From Gigantopelta aegis (taxonomy: Eukaryota; Mollusca; Gastropoda; Neomphalida; Peltospiridae): a DNA stretch of 64,000 bases. The position numbers and the translations under genes are program-made. A model generated the notes under the pieces. The model made no database searches and was not told where the DNA came from. It was given only the letters and a program-made list of their open reading frames with translations. The DNA is taken from NCBI RefSeq assembly GCF_016097555.1, contig NC_054702.1:107600628-107664627 (forward strand), written 5' to 3'. Each line of letters starts with the position of its first letter. The first letter of the stretch is position 1. Of this stretch, positions 25,401 to 35,593 are shown in pieces.

Positions 25401-25622
25401 TCTTATCCCCCCTATCAGCAGTACCCTCCTCCCCCTATGGTTCAGGGCCAGTTTGCCCCAGGCCAGGCCCCACCAGGTCCTATGGGGGATCCAAGACAAC
25501 CCATGCCGGCAGGTCAGAACTATAATGCTGGACCAAGAGTGCCATGGACCCAGACAGCATCTCAAACATCTTCCACTGGTCTGGCTCAAGTTCGTATAAC
25601 AGGCACATCAGGCAGGAGATAG
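16435..25622 (+). CDS. CCNK: Cyclin K, multi-exon gene
   Basis: Exons read by splice sites and phase: 16435-16571, 17682-17763, 18109-18240, 19046-19151, 20000-20057, 20543-20724, 21891-22045, (optional 23575-23625), 24801-25622. The product is 557 codons, or 574 with the optional exon; human cyclin K is about 580. It opens [10 protein letters not shown] as in insect cyclin K. Cyclin box 1 carries [24 protein letters not shown] and [17 protein letters not shown] (about residues 30-110). Box 2 carries [28 protein letters not shown] and [19 protein letters not shown] (120-235). The tail from about residue 285 is Pro/Gln/Tyr-rich. In the known family cyclin K activates nuclear CDK12/CDK13, which phosphorylate the RNA polymerase II CTD and support long-gene and DNA-repair transcription. 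The acceptor at 16426 lies 8 nt before the chosen ATG, so an upstream exon (5' UTR, or extra N-terminal codons joined in phase) must exist and was not located. Introns hold SINEs and MITEs. Next gene downstream is SETD3, same strand. Confidence 0.96.
16990..17312 (+). mobile_element. tRNA-derived SINE in CCNK intron (family B head, type-2 tail)
   Basis: Head with A-box-like GATGTAGCCCAGTGTTAAAG and B-box-like GGGATCGATCTCC. Body TATCAAAGGCCGTGATGTGT and CATATAAAAGATCCCTTGCT. Tail GTGGTCCTTAACCATATGTC then GTGCGTCGTTAAATAAAACA. Here the family B head is joined to the tail also used by the family A copy at 1387. Confidence 0.88.
18526..18958. mobile_element. hAT-type MITE in CCNK intron
   Basis: Ends TAGGGTCTCCACGAGT and ACTCGTGGAGGCCCTA are inverted repeats with one mismatch. 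Flanks CTCTGTAT (18518-18525) and CTCTATAT (18959-18966) form an 8-bp target duplication with one difference, as hAT elements make. Subterminal GAGTACTCGAG words are repeated. 433 bp, noncoding. Confidence 0.88.
19240..19515 (+). repeat. Diverged copies of the 146-bp repeat family
   Basis: GGATCATCAAACCTTGTATG and AACTTGGGATGGTGGTATGT with CACCATGACCTACTTTTCAT occur about twice. They match the 146-bp tandem unit at 43558-43958. Located in a CCNK intron. Confidence 0.6.
19533..19873. mobile_element. MITE with TATACTCTTAAAAAAAGTAG ends
   Basis: Left end ATACTCTTAAAAAAAGTAGG faces right end CCTCTACTTTTTTTCAAGAA with few mismatches; TA dinucleotides flank both. About 340 bp, noncoding, in a CCNK intron. 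A Tc1/mariner-type TA target is possible. Confidence 0.72.
20735..20790 (+). mobile_element. SINE 3' tail next to the CCNK exon 6 donor
   Basis: GTGATTAATAAATCAGTGTG then TTAGTGATATTGTTAAACAA and AACAAACTTT form a family B tail with no head. It starts about 10 nt after the exon's donor at 20725. Confidence 0.7.
20955..21410. mobile_element. Large palindromic element in CCNK intron
   Basis: Left arm TTTGGTTTGGTTTCACGTAA and GTTTTGGAAATAACACAAAA pair with right arm TTGTTATTTCCAAAACACTT and CTTACATCAAACCAAACCAA. Nearer the centre GGTTTATGGACTGGTGTAGT faces ACTATACCAGTCCATAAACC. About 450 bp, no coding sense. Arm fragments recur at 33290-33345 and 43295-43350. Confidence 0.85.
22133..23174 (+). 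mobile_element. tRNA-derived SINE (family B) split by a nested element
   Basis: Left half 22133-22290: GGCATAGCCCAGTGGTAAAG, CTAGGATCAATTCCCATCAG, ATAAAAGATCCCTTGCTACT. Right half 23047-23174: GGAAAAATGTAGCAGGTTTC, ATGTTTGACATCCAATATCC, CTAGTGGTGTCAGTAAACAT. Other copies read continuously across this point (CTACTAATGGAAAAATG), so the 756-bp element between is a later insertion. Confidence 0.9.
22291..23046. mobile_element. PIF/Harbinger-like MITE nested in a SINE
   Basis: Perfect 27-bp terminal inverted repeats starting GGCCAAACAAAAAAATAGGT and ending in its complement. Flanks TAA (left) and TCA (right) fit a 3-bp target duplication with one change. GGCC ends and a 3-bp target point to PIF/Harbinger. 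The interior holds G, ATT and T simple repeats (22371-22389, 22413-22452, 22911-22960) and no transposase. Related subterminal words occur at 39995-40055. Confidence 0.85.
23457..23555 (+). repeat. Near-identical 97-bp repeat, copy 1 (CCNK intron)
   Basis: GCGATATATGATTTTGTAAT through AGACTTCATATTAAGTAGAG is repeated at 26683-26779 with only about two or three differences. Same orientation, 3.2 kb apart, class unknown. Confidence 0.85.
23575..23625 (+). CDS. CCNK: Possible optional 51-nt CCNK exon with a GC donor
   Basis: Between the exon ending at 22045 (phase 0) and the one starting at 24801 (phase 0) lies a 17-codon open stretch, [17 protein letters not shown]. It is preceded by AAAG and followed by GCAAGT, the usual hexamer of GC-AG introns. 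It is phase-neutral, so the protein is in frame with or without it. The Lys/Glu-rich composition matches the neighbouring KKPVKK and KDVKKPVKV ends. Its polypyrimidine tract is weak and the base before the donor is not ideal, so it may be alternative or spurious. Confidence 0.45.
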
Positions 25623-25689
25623 GGTTATTCATTGTAAAAAAAACAGATCTTTCGAGCCAGATGGATTTTGCTGCTGTTCACCAGGTAGC

Positions 25690-25695
25690 AATAAA
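25690..25695 (+). promoter_or_regulatory. CCNK poly(A) signal (AATAAA), proximal
   Basis: AATAAA begins 68 nt after the CCNK stop codon. A second AATAAA lies at 25823-25828, and further candidates occur near 26290. The 3' UTR is therefore probably short with alternative ends; the exact cleavage site cannot be read from sequence. Confidence 0.5.
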
Positions 25696-25895
25696 AGTTT
25701 AATTTGGTGAATGTATTTCATAATCAGTTTGCAAGAAAACTTGTCAAGTATGGCATGTTTATTATGTTTTTAATTTGCAGCATTCTGTGTGGCTTAACAA
25801 ACTTGAATGTGACAGGATACAAAATAAAGTTAATACTTTTTATTGCAAAACACTGCCATTGTGTCAGAGTGTGTGATAGAAACAAAACTTAATGT

Positions 25896-26682
25896 AAACT
25901 GGTATAATTCCTAAAGATTGAAAAACAGCTGTTGACATGGTTTGTGAGGGTTAAAAATTCATCTGTATTGTGTATGTGACTTTTGTTTGTAAACTATAAA
26001 TAGTTGTGAAGATTCAATGATCTTCAAAACGGTGGTCACTTGCATTATTCAGATTTGGGACATACTCATTCAGCAGATTCTAGCACAATTGTTTCACAAG
26101 AAAATGGCAGGGAAAGGTTTTTCAGTCCGTTTACCAGGGCTGCACACATCTTTCGATCCGGGACCGTCATTTCATCCATTCATGCCTCGGATTCCTCCTA
26201 AACTGAAAGTTGTCCATACCCTTACTAACATTACCATAAACTGTACAAACAGTACTGTATGGATGTTCATTACTTCATTGAAATTAATGTAATAAATGCT
26301 GGAAATGAACGTGCTAATTGTTTAATCAGTGCTTGTTGCTTATATGGTGTATAGCAAACCACAGATGTGTCTGTACTCGGTGGGAGATATATTGCATACT
26401 GAGCGATGGGTAAAATATATTAGAGAGCTTGAATTTCCCACTAATGATCCAAAAGAAATGTATGCCCTACAGAGAAGACCTACATATTACACCTACATTT
26501 ACTACAAAACATGGCATTCGGAATATACATAAGTTTACTTTTACGTTTTAAATACACATTTTTTTATATGTTTGATATCATTATTATATAGACTGTGATA
26601 AAATGTCTTTTTAAATACATCATTTGGTTATTAACAGCCTAAAATGTAAGGTTATCACATCTTCTGTTAGCAGTAATAACAT
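25896..26682 (+). other. CCNK downstream flank
   Basis: Likely distal 3' UTR and flank. It has several weak AATAAA/AATAAAT sites (for example near 26290) and short open frames without recognisable protein. Nothing else seen. Confidence 0.4.
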
Positions 26683-26779
26683 AATGGATTAGCGATATAT
26701 GATTTTGTAATTGGGGTATTCTATATTTAATGTATCTTTAAATAGACTTCATATTAAGTAGAGGAAATAAATGTTTATA
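26683..26779 (+). repeat. Near-identical 97-bp repeat, copy 2 (downstream of CCNK)
   Basis: Partner of 23457-23555. The high identity implies a recent copy or gene conversion across the end of CCNK. Confidence 0.85.
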
Positions 26780-27182
26780 CACATATAATGCACATACAAG
26801 TTTATTTGCAAAGCAATGCAAACATCTGTGTCAGTATGTGTATGTTAGAGAGTCACAGACATAATCATCTGCATATACTTATCCACTTCTATTATCTCGC
26901 CTTCATGTAAAATACTCTAATGACATCGGAAAAAACCTTATACCCCGCGTGGATGGAGTCAAATCTTATATACCCCACCTGTAACATTGAACTATTGTTA
27001 TTGTATTAATGCACCATGCAAAAATTTGTCTGTTGCCAATGTAAATAAAACATGGCTGAATTTGAATGGCGTCAGACTTCCAATGACGTCATTTCACATC
27101 TTACAATTACTCAGTACATTATGATACTCTCTACATAACATATCTGCTGCTTGGCACACATCATCTCCCATTCAGTACATAT

Positions 27183-27312
27183 TGTAGAAGCATCATGAAG
27201 GGTTTATGGATTTTTATGCCCTCTGTATGCTCTTCTAGTCCGATCCGAAGACGATGGGTGCAAGAACATACAGAGGGTATAAAAATCCATAAGCCCCTCG
27301 TGATGTTCTACA
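27183..27312. mobile_element. 130-bp hairpin MITE
   Basis: TGTAGAAGCATCATGAAGGG and TTTATGGATTTTTATGCCCT on the left face AGGGTATAAAAATCCATAAG and CCTCGTGATGTTCTACA on the right, around a 30-bp loop with GTCCGATCCGAAGACGATGG. No coding sense. Confidence 0.82.
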
Positions 27313-27431
27313 ACGAATTTATCTTGCTGACATGTTTAATTATAAGATTTTCTTCAAACACATCCAGGTGCATTAATAATGTTCAAAGAAAAACATTTGA
27401 ATAGCAATGTCATGTACCCAGTTTAGTGTTA

Positions 27432-27740
27432 TGAATATGTCAAGTACTGAGCTACTGATTTGTCAAATACTGAGCTACTGATTTGTCAAGTACTGAGCAA
27501 CAGATACATCAAGTACTGAGCTACAGATATGTTGAGTACTGAGCACCGGATACCTGTATGTCAAGTAACAAGATTTGTCATTTATGAATGACATGTCATG
27601 TGGTGAGTGAAGATAGGTTATGTACCAAACAACAGTCTGACATGGGACATACCATATGTCAAATACTGAATGACTGATATGTCATGTACTTGGTGCCTAT
27701 GTTATGTACTAAGTAACAAAAATGTTAAGTACCAATCTAG
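27432..27740 (+). repeat. Degenerate ~25-bp tandem repeat
   Basis: Units of the form TGTCAAGTACTGAGCTACTG recur, clearly for about six copies and then with decay to 27740. Noncoding. Confidence 0.7.
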
Positions 27741-29918
27741 AGATCTGTCGTGTACTGGAATGTCGGTGTAGTACAGACCAGTAGAACACCTTATAGAAAT
27801 ACAATCAGATATCTGAAAAGTTGGTTAGCCAGCCAAAAGTCCTGCATATTGACATGTATCCATTTATCTAAGATTTAGAAATTTTGTCCCCAGGTGTACA
27901 AAGACTAATGCTACTAAGTGTGGTATCAGCAGAGGAAATGTCTTAATATCACAGCTGGTTTTGGTGCTGAAAGGGGAAATCTACCTGTAGTTTAAAAAGC
28001 AACATTTAAATCTATATATCTGCTTGCCATGACTGCATTTTCACCTTCCTTGGACATTTGTGAAACTAATGTTCAAAGCAATAATAAAAATAACATACCC
28101 TACAATAGTTTTCAAAATGAGCCAATTTTTACATGAATATATATTTTGTTTTCACAAATTGTGGAGAATAGTGTTTATGTATTGGTTGGTATTAAGTGTT
28201 GCATATGGTATGGTTTAAACAATATTTATTCCCAATTATAATGCTGGTTGGGGTTTGGTTATCGGGCAAAATGCCTATATCAAAGCCTCTCCCTACAATT
28301 TGAAAATGTAATTCAGGTTTACACAAGATGACAGACCAATGGTAAATTCCAATGTTCCAAATTTTAAAGGCATATTCCCATATGCAAGTTAACAAATCTA
28401 TTCACAACCCTATGTCTACCAAGGATTATAAATAAAAGTAACCTAGATTACTACTGAGATGGAAGAAAAGGTGGGTTATTTCTATAGTCACGTGGCAACC
28501 CCATGGGGGGGGGGGGGGGCTCTATGCCTTTAAGAGTGGAAAACAAAATATAAAATCTCAATCATACATCTTAGATATAATAGTACATGGTCAGTAATTC
28601 CCCATTACTATTACCTAATACTTGTATAACAAACATTATGTGTGGAAACATTGATATGTTAGGGTATTGTTACCTACACATAATTATAACAAATGTTGCA
28701 CTTGGCCTTCCATGTTTCGTGTCCACACTACCTCTGGAAAATTCATACATTTAAGTCAATATACTAGTACAAGCAAGTAGTTGTGTGGACACCCAGCTAC
28801 TATAGACCAACACGCAGGTGACAATAATTATAAAATATTACTTAGTACAAATGTATATTGAAATTAAAACAGTTTGAAGCAGTTACAAATTCATGAATTG
28901 ATTCCACTATTCTTAAATTTATACGTACATCGGCTAAAACAAATTGGCTAAATACCTAAGTTTGCAAATTTACAATCAGCATTTATAATTAGTGCATTAT
29001 GTGTAATGTAGAAATCATGTTTTATTTTCTACAAACTGATTCTGCTGGTCAGCTTTGAATGGGGTTTTTGTTCACCAGCATTATTATACACATCATCATT
29101 TATATCAGTTTGGTCTTTTAAAATAGTTCCATTTGTCATTAGAATACTGTAAATTTAAAATCCATTTGCTGTTTAGGGGTTGGGGTGTTAAAGGGGAAGT
29201 CTGACATTTGCATAATGATCTAAAATATTTATTAATTTTTCATGTGAAAAGTAAAGATTTTTGTTATGTATCTATATTATTTCAAAATCCAATAAGGGTT
29301 ACGGCACATTTTTAATTTGAATTGTATCTCCATATTGACAGAGAACTGACTGCTATTTTAATGGTTGCAACTTGAAAATTTTATATTCATGAGTTAATTA
29401 TGCAAAGATAATATGTAACATCAGTTAATTGTGGTTATTTATCACAAATATTTGTAAAAATAACAAAATATAACAAGTTCAATTAATGAGTGCATTTTCA
29501 CTGCAGTGCATCCACATAACAGTGTACAATATCATCATTGTGAACACCCCTCACATCATAAGTACAGTCACACCTAGTCGCTATAAGTACATTATCAGTT
29601 TCTATTGTAAAATCAACTCTGGGAATTGTATTCATGTTATTAAAATTATTTTTACTAAAGATGTTGAAAGCTAAATATGTTTGTTGTATCTTTTCATAAC
29701 AAAATTCTTCTCTCTTTTTTCTACTTTTTTTTTGGGGGGGGGGGGGAGGATACAGTGATCATACGAAAATCACCTCGTATTTTGCATGGTTTTGTTTTTT
29801 CTTGGGGTTTGGGGAGTATTTTGGGGGTCTTTTTTACAGTCATTAAATTGTTTCTATATCTGATTTGCAACTAGAGTCACGTAAACAAATTTATTCATCA
29901 TTCACAAACATAAACATG
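27741..29918. other. AT-rich intergenic DNA
   Basis: No gene or element recognised apart from short G runs at 28506-28519 and 29733-29746. Open frames are short and repeat- or composition-driven. Confidence 0.4.
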
Positions 29919-29919
29919 A

Positions 29920-30012
29920 GGGCGAAACGACCCTGTGTAGAGGGCGAAACGACCCGGTATGGGGGCGAAACGACACGGGGCGATCGGGAATAAGGGCGAA
30001 ACGACCCGATAC
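29920..30012 (+). repeat. GGGCGAAACGACC minisatellite
   Basis: Four copies of GGGCGAAACGACCC with variable 8-16-bp spacers. Related words (AAAGGCGAAACGGCACAGGG, AGGGCAAAACAACCCGG) occur at 33750-33805 in the same orientation. Confidence 0.75.
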
Positions 30013-30358
30013 CGATGCTGAGAGGGAGGGAGGGAGGGAGTGTTTTGGTTCATCCAGTAAGCAAAGAGATCAAGGCAAATTTTATATCTTGTTGACGTAC
30101 TTTAAAATCTCATTTTGTGGCAATTATGTAGGTGTAAGAAGATGACGGCGACTTATGGGGATGGAGGAGGCTATATATTAATATGGTTTTCAATTGGTCC
30201 CTATCAGTATCCGTCAATCCTGGAGAAAATCCTCAAGTTCAAAAATGTGTGAGGATTCGTTTGTAACCCTATACAATGTATAGCTGTTTGGCAGTAATGC
30301 TAATACAAAGAAACGTTGTAATCCAGATTCTGGCAATTCTGTTTAATTCGGACAAAAA

Positions 30359-30362
30359 TCCC

Positions 30363-30412
<50 letters not shown>
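30359..30412 (+). repeat. (C)n-(CA)n microsatellite
   Basis: About 20 C followed by about 16 CA. Confidence 0.9.
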
Positions 30413-30414
<2 letters not shown>

Positions 30415-30689
30415 TGGGAGCCCGCACGCCTATGAGTGTCAAGCCTTATGTTTTTGTCGGATTGAAGGCCCGATTATATTGGTTTATGTAACCTAATACG
30501 CTACTACTGATGACGTTTTATGGATTGACTGAAAAAAGAAGTACTTTTCACGTGTAATGTAAGTGGAAAGTTATGTGTGATTAGAAAATATTGCACTGCT
30601 ATATTTTAGAGTAATATACGTTCTTGTGTCAATAGTTATCATTAACACAGTCTCATCTGAATAATTTTATCATATCTCTTGAAGTATCA

Positions 30690-30912
30690 AGTCCGGAACA
30701 ACACCCCAGCACGCCGGCGGTGTAAAATAGACGTGAAGGACTTTCCTTTGGCCAAATTACATAGCACCTACCAGTGCAGGCGGTCCCCCCTCTACCCACC
30801 CCAACCCTTTCCGTGTCCTGGACGGAAGAACCGGCTGAGGCCGGTACTTTTGCCCAGAACAGGCGTGCGCTACAACAGCTTGCTCAGAATGTGCACATTA
30901 AACAATTTTCCA
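30690..30912 (+). mobile_element. SINE-like dispersed repeat (family E), copy 1
   Basis: CCAGTGCAGGCGGTCCCCCC, TTCCGTGTCCTGGACGGAAG, GGCGTGCGCTACAACAGCTT and GAATGTGCACATTAAACAAT match 62440-62632. Clear TE copy; its class (SINE or other) is uncertain. Confidence 0.7.
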
Positions 30913-31079
30913 AGTTCTAAGTTCCCTTTGGCACTGTCAGTGTGTCACTCAGGGTTTCTGCCAGAGGGTAAAACGGATATGGCACCATACCCAGATTTGT
31001 TTACATATTTTATTTTTTAAGTTGACCTTTTGACAAGATGAATTACTCTTATAATTGTATGATTTTCATAGCCATAAAC

Positions 31080-33023
31080 GGCTAAAGTCTGAATCAAAAT
31101 GTTAACAACTACGATAAATTGCTCTCCTACTTTTATCTTTTGTTAGATTTTACAGAGTATGACAAATGTTTTGAAAAGTCACTAGCCACAGGGCTAGTGG
31201 GTTTGTGAAAACCACTAGCCCACCAAGGTAAAGCACTAGCCCAAATTCTTGATAAATTATAACTGGATTTTTATCTAATTTTTGTAAGATTACACATTTA
31301 CGACTATAACAGTAAAATAAAACAAACACTTAAATTATGTTGTAACTTTCAGTTTTATCGTGTTGTAAGTTTGGTCTTTTGTCAAGTGTGAACCATCGTC
31401 ATTGTCCCGTTTTCACTTTTGCCCTTCCCCCGCCCCCCGGGATAATAATTGAGCTCATGATTGGTATCTAAACCCACTATCAAAATAATTAAATTTAAAT
31501 GAGGGTACGACAGTGTGACACACGGTAATAGATGGTTTAGTGTATTTGGTAGTGGGTTATACGTTCAAGTTCAAAGTTCAAACCAGTTTTTACATGCCTA
31601 TGTCCACTAGGGCGGGTTATACATTTAGGGCCTACTATTTAGGTCGCCAGGAACTCTGATGCCAATTGCTCAAATACAGGGCATCATCCCGTGTCAGATC
31701 AGTATCAAAAGAATATAACTGCGACATCTAATCCGTTGTTAATTGATGAACAAAAAAAGGTATTATCTTGTAGCCTATCAGCAGCTGCGACACATTATCC
31801 AAACCGTTACACGTAATAGGCCAAGCCGAGTCGTTGCATGTGCGGTTACTATTAAAGTAAATTGTTTTTCTGGTTGCCGATATGGTATGTAAGTGAAGTG
31901 TTAAATTAGAAAACAATAGGTAAATAAAACAAACACTGAAATTCAAAGCATGACTGGGGTTTACTTGATTGAAATTAACCTGTCGTCGCGATTGGTGATT
32001 TCCAAGTTCTTAGCCTAAAACATATGTGCGAGATTAACTACCACGTGACGTGTCCAACCAATCAAAACACGCACGTCATTAGACTTATTTCCTGTGCCAG
32101 AAACTTGAAAGGGAAAAGTAAACAATGCATGCTGTAACTGTTACGATGTAGAGATAACATGTTACTGCAGTTTGCAGACCTAGTTCAAGTGGATTATTAT
32201 TATATACTGATGGCGTTGTTGATATTATTTGATGACAAACGTCACAATCAAATTTATTAAACGAAATTTCAGCCAGGAGAAAAAGAAAAAACCCACGATC
32301 GAGCAATAAGGAGAGGGGTGGGAAACCACTAGCCATGCGGGCTAGTGGTTTTGCGTTTCTCACTAGCCCGAACTTAAAAACCACTAGCCACGGGCGTCGC
32401 GCTAGTGGATTTGTCGAACTCTGGATTTTACCCACATTTTGTCAGACAAATCTTGAAAAAACCATTACAATGACACCGATTCCACATATTAGATGATAAC
32501 CATGTCAGCTATATCGACTTCGCTGGGATCGCATGATAGGGCCAAAAGCATGTAATTTTGTGCCGGCTGCCATTTTGACTTTTTATGGAATATTCTCCAA
32601 GAGGGGTGAAAGGATATGACTTAAATTTAACAATGTCATAACATGTTCTGATATAAAAGCAAACGTGATGATGTCATATTTTTTTTTTTTTTGTAGTATT
32701 TGTTTGTTTAAAGATACCTCTAGAGATCATTGATTTTATATTTATTATGTCACATACTTTGGAGGCTTTCACCTCTCTTGAAGAGTATTCCATAAAAAAG
32801 CAAAATGGCAGACGGCAGAAAACTGCATGTATTTTGCCCTATGCTATCTCAGCTAAGTCGATACTGGCGACATGTTACAGTCTCATATGTGGAATCTGTG
32901 TCACTGTAATGTTTTTTTCACAGCTTATGTCTGGACAAAATTTGGGGGAAATGTAACAGTAATTAAAGGTTGGAGAGTAATTAATTTATCATAGTTGTTA
33001 AACAATTTGGTTCGGACTTTAAC
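31080..33023. mobile_element. Palindromic element split by a hAT-like insertion
   Basis: Left outer arm 31080-31153 (GGCTAAAGTCTGAATCAAAA, ACAACTACGATAAATTGCTC) and inner arm 32424-32690 pair with the right arm 32700-33023, whose reverse complement reads GGTTAAAGTCCGAACCAAAT, ACAACTATGATAAATTAATT. Inner stems such as TGCCATTTTGACTTTTTATG also pair with CATAAAAAAGCAAAATGGCA. Without the insertion it would be about 670 bp. No coding sense. Confidence 0.82.
31153..32423. mobile_element. hAT-like nonautonomous element nested in the palindrome
   Basis: Ends CAGAGTATGACAAAT and ATTTGTCGAACTCTG are inverted repeats. Flanks show GATTTTAC on both sides (31146-31153 and 32424-32431), sharing one base with the left end, as expected for an 8-bp hAT duplication. 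Subterminal CACTAGCC/GGCTAGTG words are repeated in both orientations at each end. About 1.27 kb with no transposase sense. Confidence 0.8.
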
Positions 33024-33284
33024 CCTAAACTTAACCCATTTCTTGTTTCTGGGGAAGCTCCCCATACCCACTGTTCACTGTGGTTGCATTCAATTCCATA
33101 GCGCCATACACAAACATTTCTTTCTGGCAGAAACACTAACTATTTTATTATAAGTATTTATAATGTCCAATCAACATGGGTCATGAAATTCCAAATTTTT
33201 ATCCTCGTCTGCCATTGGAGAGCTATAGTCCATCCCACAGGGAAGACCTTTTTTCATACTATGGAATTTAATGCGGAAAAATAT

Positions 33285-33350
33285 TATCTTTTGGTTATTT
33301 CCAAAACACTTTTACTTTTCTTCTTATGTCAAACTAGTCCAAGTACTCTG
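33285..33350. repeat. Fragment of the 20955 palindromic family
   Basis: GGTTATTTCCAAAACACTTT then TACTTTTCTTCTTATGTCAA match the right arm of the CCNK-intron palindrome. Confidence 0.6.
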
Positions 33351-34024
33351 ACTGAAGAGGGCTAGACAGACATTTGGACAGATATTCAGCCCTACAGTCC
33401 GAGATCAAGCTATGTTTTTTTTCGGGCAATCGCTGCCCACCACACGGTAGTCAAAGAATCCCGCTCTAATACCACAACAATCCTATGTTTGACGTTAAAT
33501 ACCTTTTCATTGATCATTTTTGAGCTACTTGATTTTGAAAAATCCACATGTTCATCACTAATACATGCACTACAGAAAGAAATCCAACAGCACCCACATT
33601 CAGCTAAACTCCGGGACACTCAAACGCAAAGACAGAAAATTACCTAATATTTGGTAATGAAGAAACAGAAAAAGACTTCAAACCTAGATATTAAATATAT
33701 TTATTTTGGTGGCCGAAATGACTCGATCCAACTCTGGGTGAATGGGATTAAAGGCGAAACGGCACAGGGTTCAAAATGGTTTCAGGGCAAAACAACCCGG
33801 AATACCATCTTTCCAACTGCCCAAATATTTTTTGTAAATATTTATTAAGACTTAGTTAAATATACCTTAACACTATGTCCTTTAATTATTAACTGTCTTC
33901 ACCATGAGCAAAGTGAAGGCGAGCTGAAGATCACTCTACTAAAATGGTTCTAGGTGAGCAACCACACAGAGTATCAAATAAAATATATTGCAAGGTGATC
34001 AATTTGACACTTTCCTTCATTTCA
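33351..34024. other. Intergenic DNA with minisatellite relic
   Basis: Apart from the GGCGAAACGG words at 33750-33805 nothing is recognised. Confidence 0.35.
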
Positions 34025-34262
34025 ACTTATTTTCGTGCTTATATCCAATTAAGGTTCAATCATGCTGTTCTTGGCACACACCTCAGCTATCAGGGCTGTC
34101 TGTCCAGGACAGTGGGTTAGTTGTTAGTTGGTTAGTGAGAGAGAAGAGGGTGTAGTAACCATACACCTACCCATTGAGCCCTTGAGCTCTCGCTCTGGGT
34201 TGGAACCGGTACCAGGTAGCCTACCTATCAGCCTGTAGTCCGATGCGCCACCGAGGCCGGTT
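34025..34262 (-). mobile_element. SINE (family C), source type of the 70-bp satellite
   Basis: On the minus strand: head CCGGCCTCGGTGGCGCATCG, a GGTACCGGTTCCAACCC box, then the interior containing GTCCTGGACAGACAGCCCTG and AGCTGAGG, and the end AACCTTAATTGGATATAAGC. It carries a single copy of the words amplified at 9927-10965. Confidence 0.78.
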
Positions 34263-34727
34263 GTCACTCTCCTAAAACTTTTCAGGCAAGTGTTTATAGC
34301 GGAGCAGTCATGTCTGTGATGAGTCTTTGAGTGACAACTCACTTTTCCTGGCTAAGACTGGATTAATGCAACACTGAGTTAATTACATGAATTCAGTAGG
34401 TACCTCAAAGAGGGATAGAATACAAAAATCTTACAGAGAACTAATTGGACACTCGGACAGTTATAATCACAGTCTTTCGTCAGAGACGACACTATTAATG
34501 AAAATACAGAATTTCTGCCAACCACCCATTAATTCCACAATAGTCCTATGTTTTCAGGACAAATCAATGATTTTCATGTTTACTGATAACAAATATTTCA
34601 CATTAATCACCAATACACTGTAAGACGAAACTCTACAGCACTTCGTTTCAACAGTTTCGGTTAAATTCATAGCTCTGAAAATGCCCTCAGGAGCTTTACC
34701 AATGACATTTTTTTGCCATTGAGACTG

Positions 34728-35066
34728 ACGTCGTGGTTAGGCCATCGGTCTACAGGCTGGTAGGCACTGGGTTTGGATCCCAGTCGAGGCATGGGATTTT
34801 TAATCCAGATACCAACTCCAAACCCTAAGTGAGTGCTCCGCAAGGCTCAGTGGGTAGGTTTAAACCACTTGCACCGACCAGTGATCCATAACTGGTTCAA
34901 CAAAGGCCATGGTTTGTGCTATCCTGCCTGCCTATGTGGCGATAGCAGGTTTCCTCTAAAAAAAAAACAGTGTCAGAATGACCATATGTTTGACGTCCAA
35001 TAGCCGATGATAAGATAAAAAATCAATGTGCTCTTGTGGCGTCATTAAATAAAACAAACTACTTTT
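34728..35066 (+). mobile_element. tRNA-derived SINE, near full length (family A, type-1 tail)
   Basis: GACGTCGTGGTTAGGCCATC, B box GGGTTTGGATCCCAG, CTAAGTGAGTGCTCCGCAAG, ACCAGTGATCCATAACTGGT, tail CAATGTGCTCTTGTGGCGTC then ATTAAATAAAACAAAC. It lies about 0.5 kb upstream of the SETD3 start exon. Confidence 0.88.
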
Positions 35067-35593
35067 TTGCCATTGAATAAAAATTACTGCTCTTGGTAGA
35101 AGTGATGGCTTTATGTTTCTAATTTGGCAAATGTCCTTTCAGATTTTGATAAATTTTATTCATAATATTTTCTTTTAAGTTTGATTAATGAATCTAATTA
35201 CACATGCACAATCCAATGATATTTTCTTGTATGAATTTACTATGATGTCCAAAGTTTAACAAAGGTAAATTACATTGTCAAATGTGTCTGGTGATTTAGT
35301 TAGGCCTATAAATAACCAGAAACAATATTTTAAAAAACCCAACATTGACATGGATTGATTGAACTGGAAATTAACTGTAGTATGATCAACACTAAATCAT
35401 ATGTGTTCATGTGTATTAGAAGAGATCAGCAGTTCACAACAAAACATAATATCAGATTAGGCCAATGATTGCAGGTGATCTTCAAGGCTCTTCAAAAGGG
35501 CATGGAAAATGTCTTTAAAAGGGAAAGTTATGGAATTGGGGTGATAACAAAGTGTTTAAACCCTGTACGGTGTTATTTTCAGATTGTCGAAGA

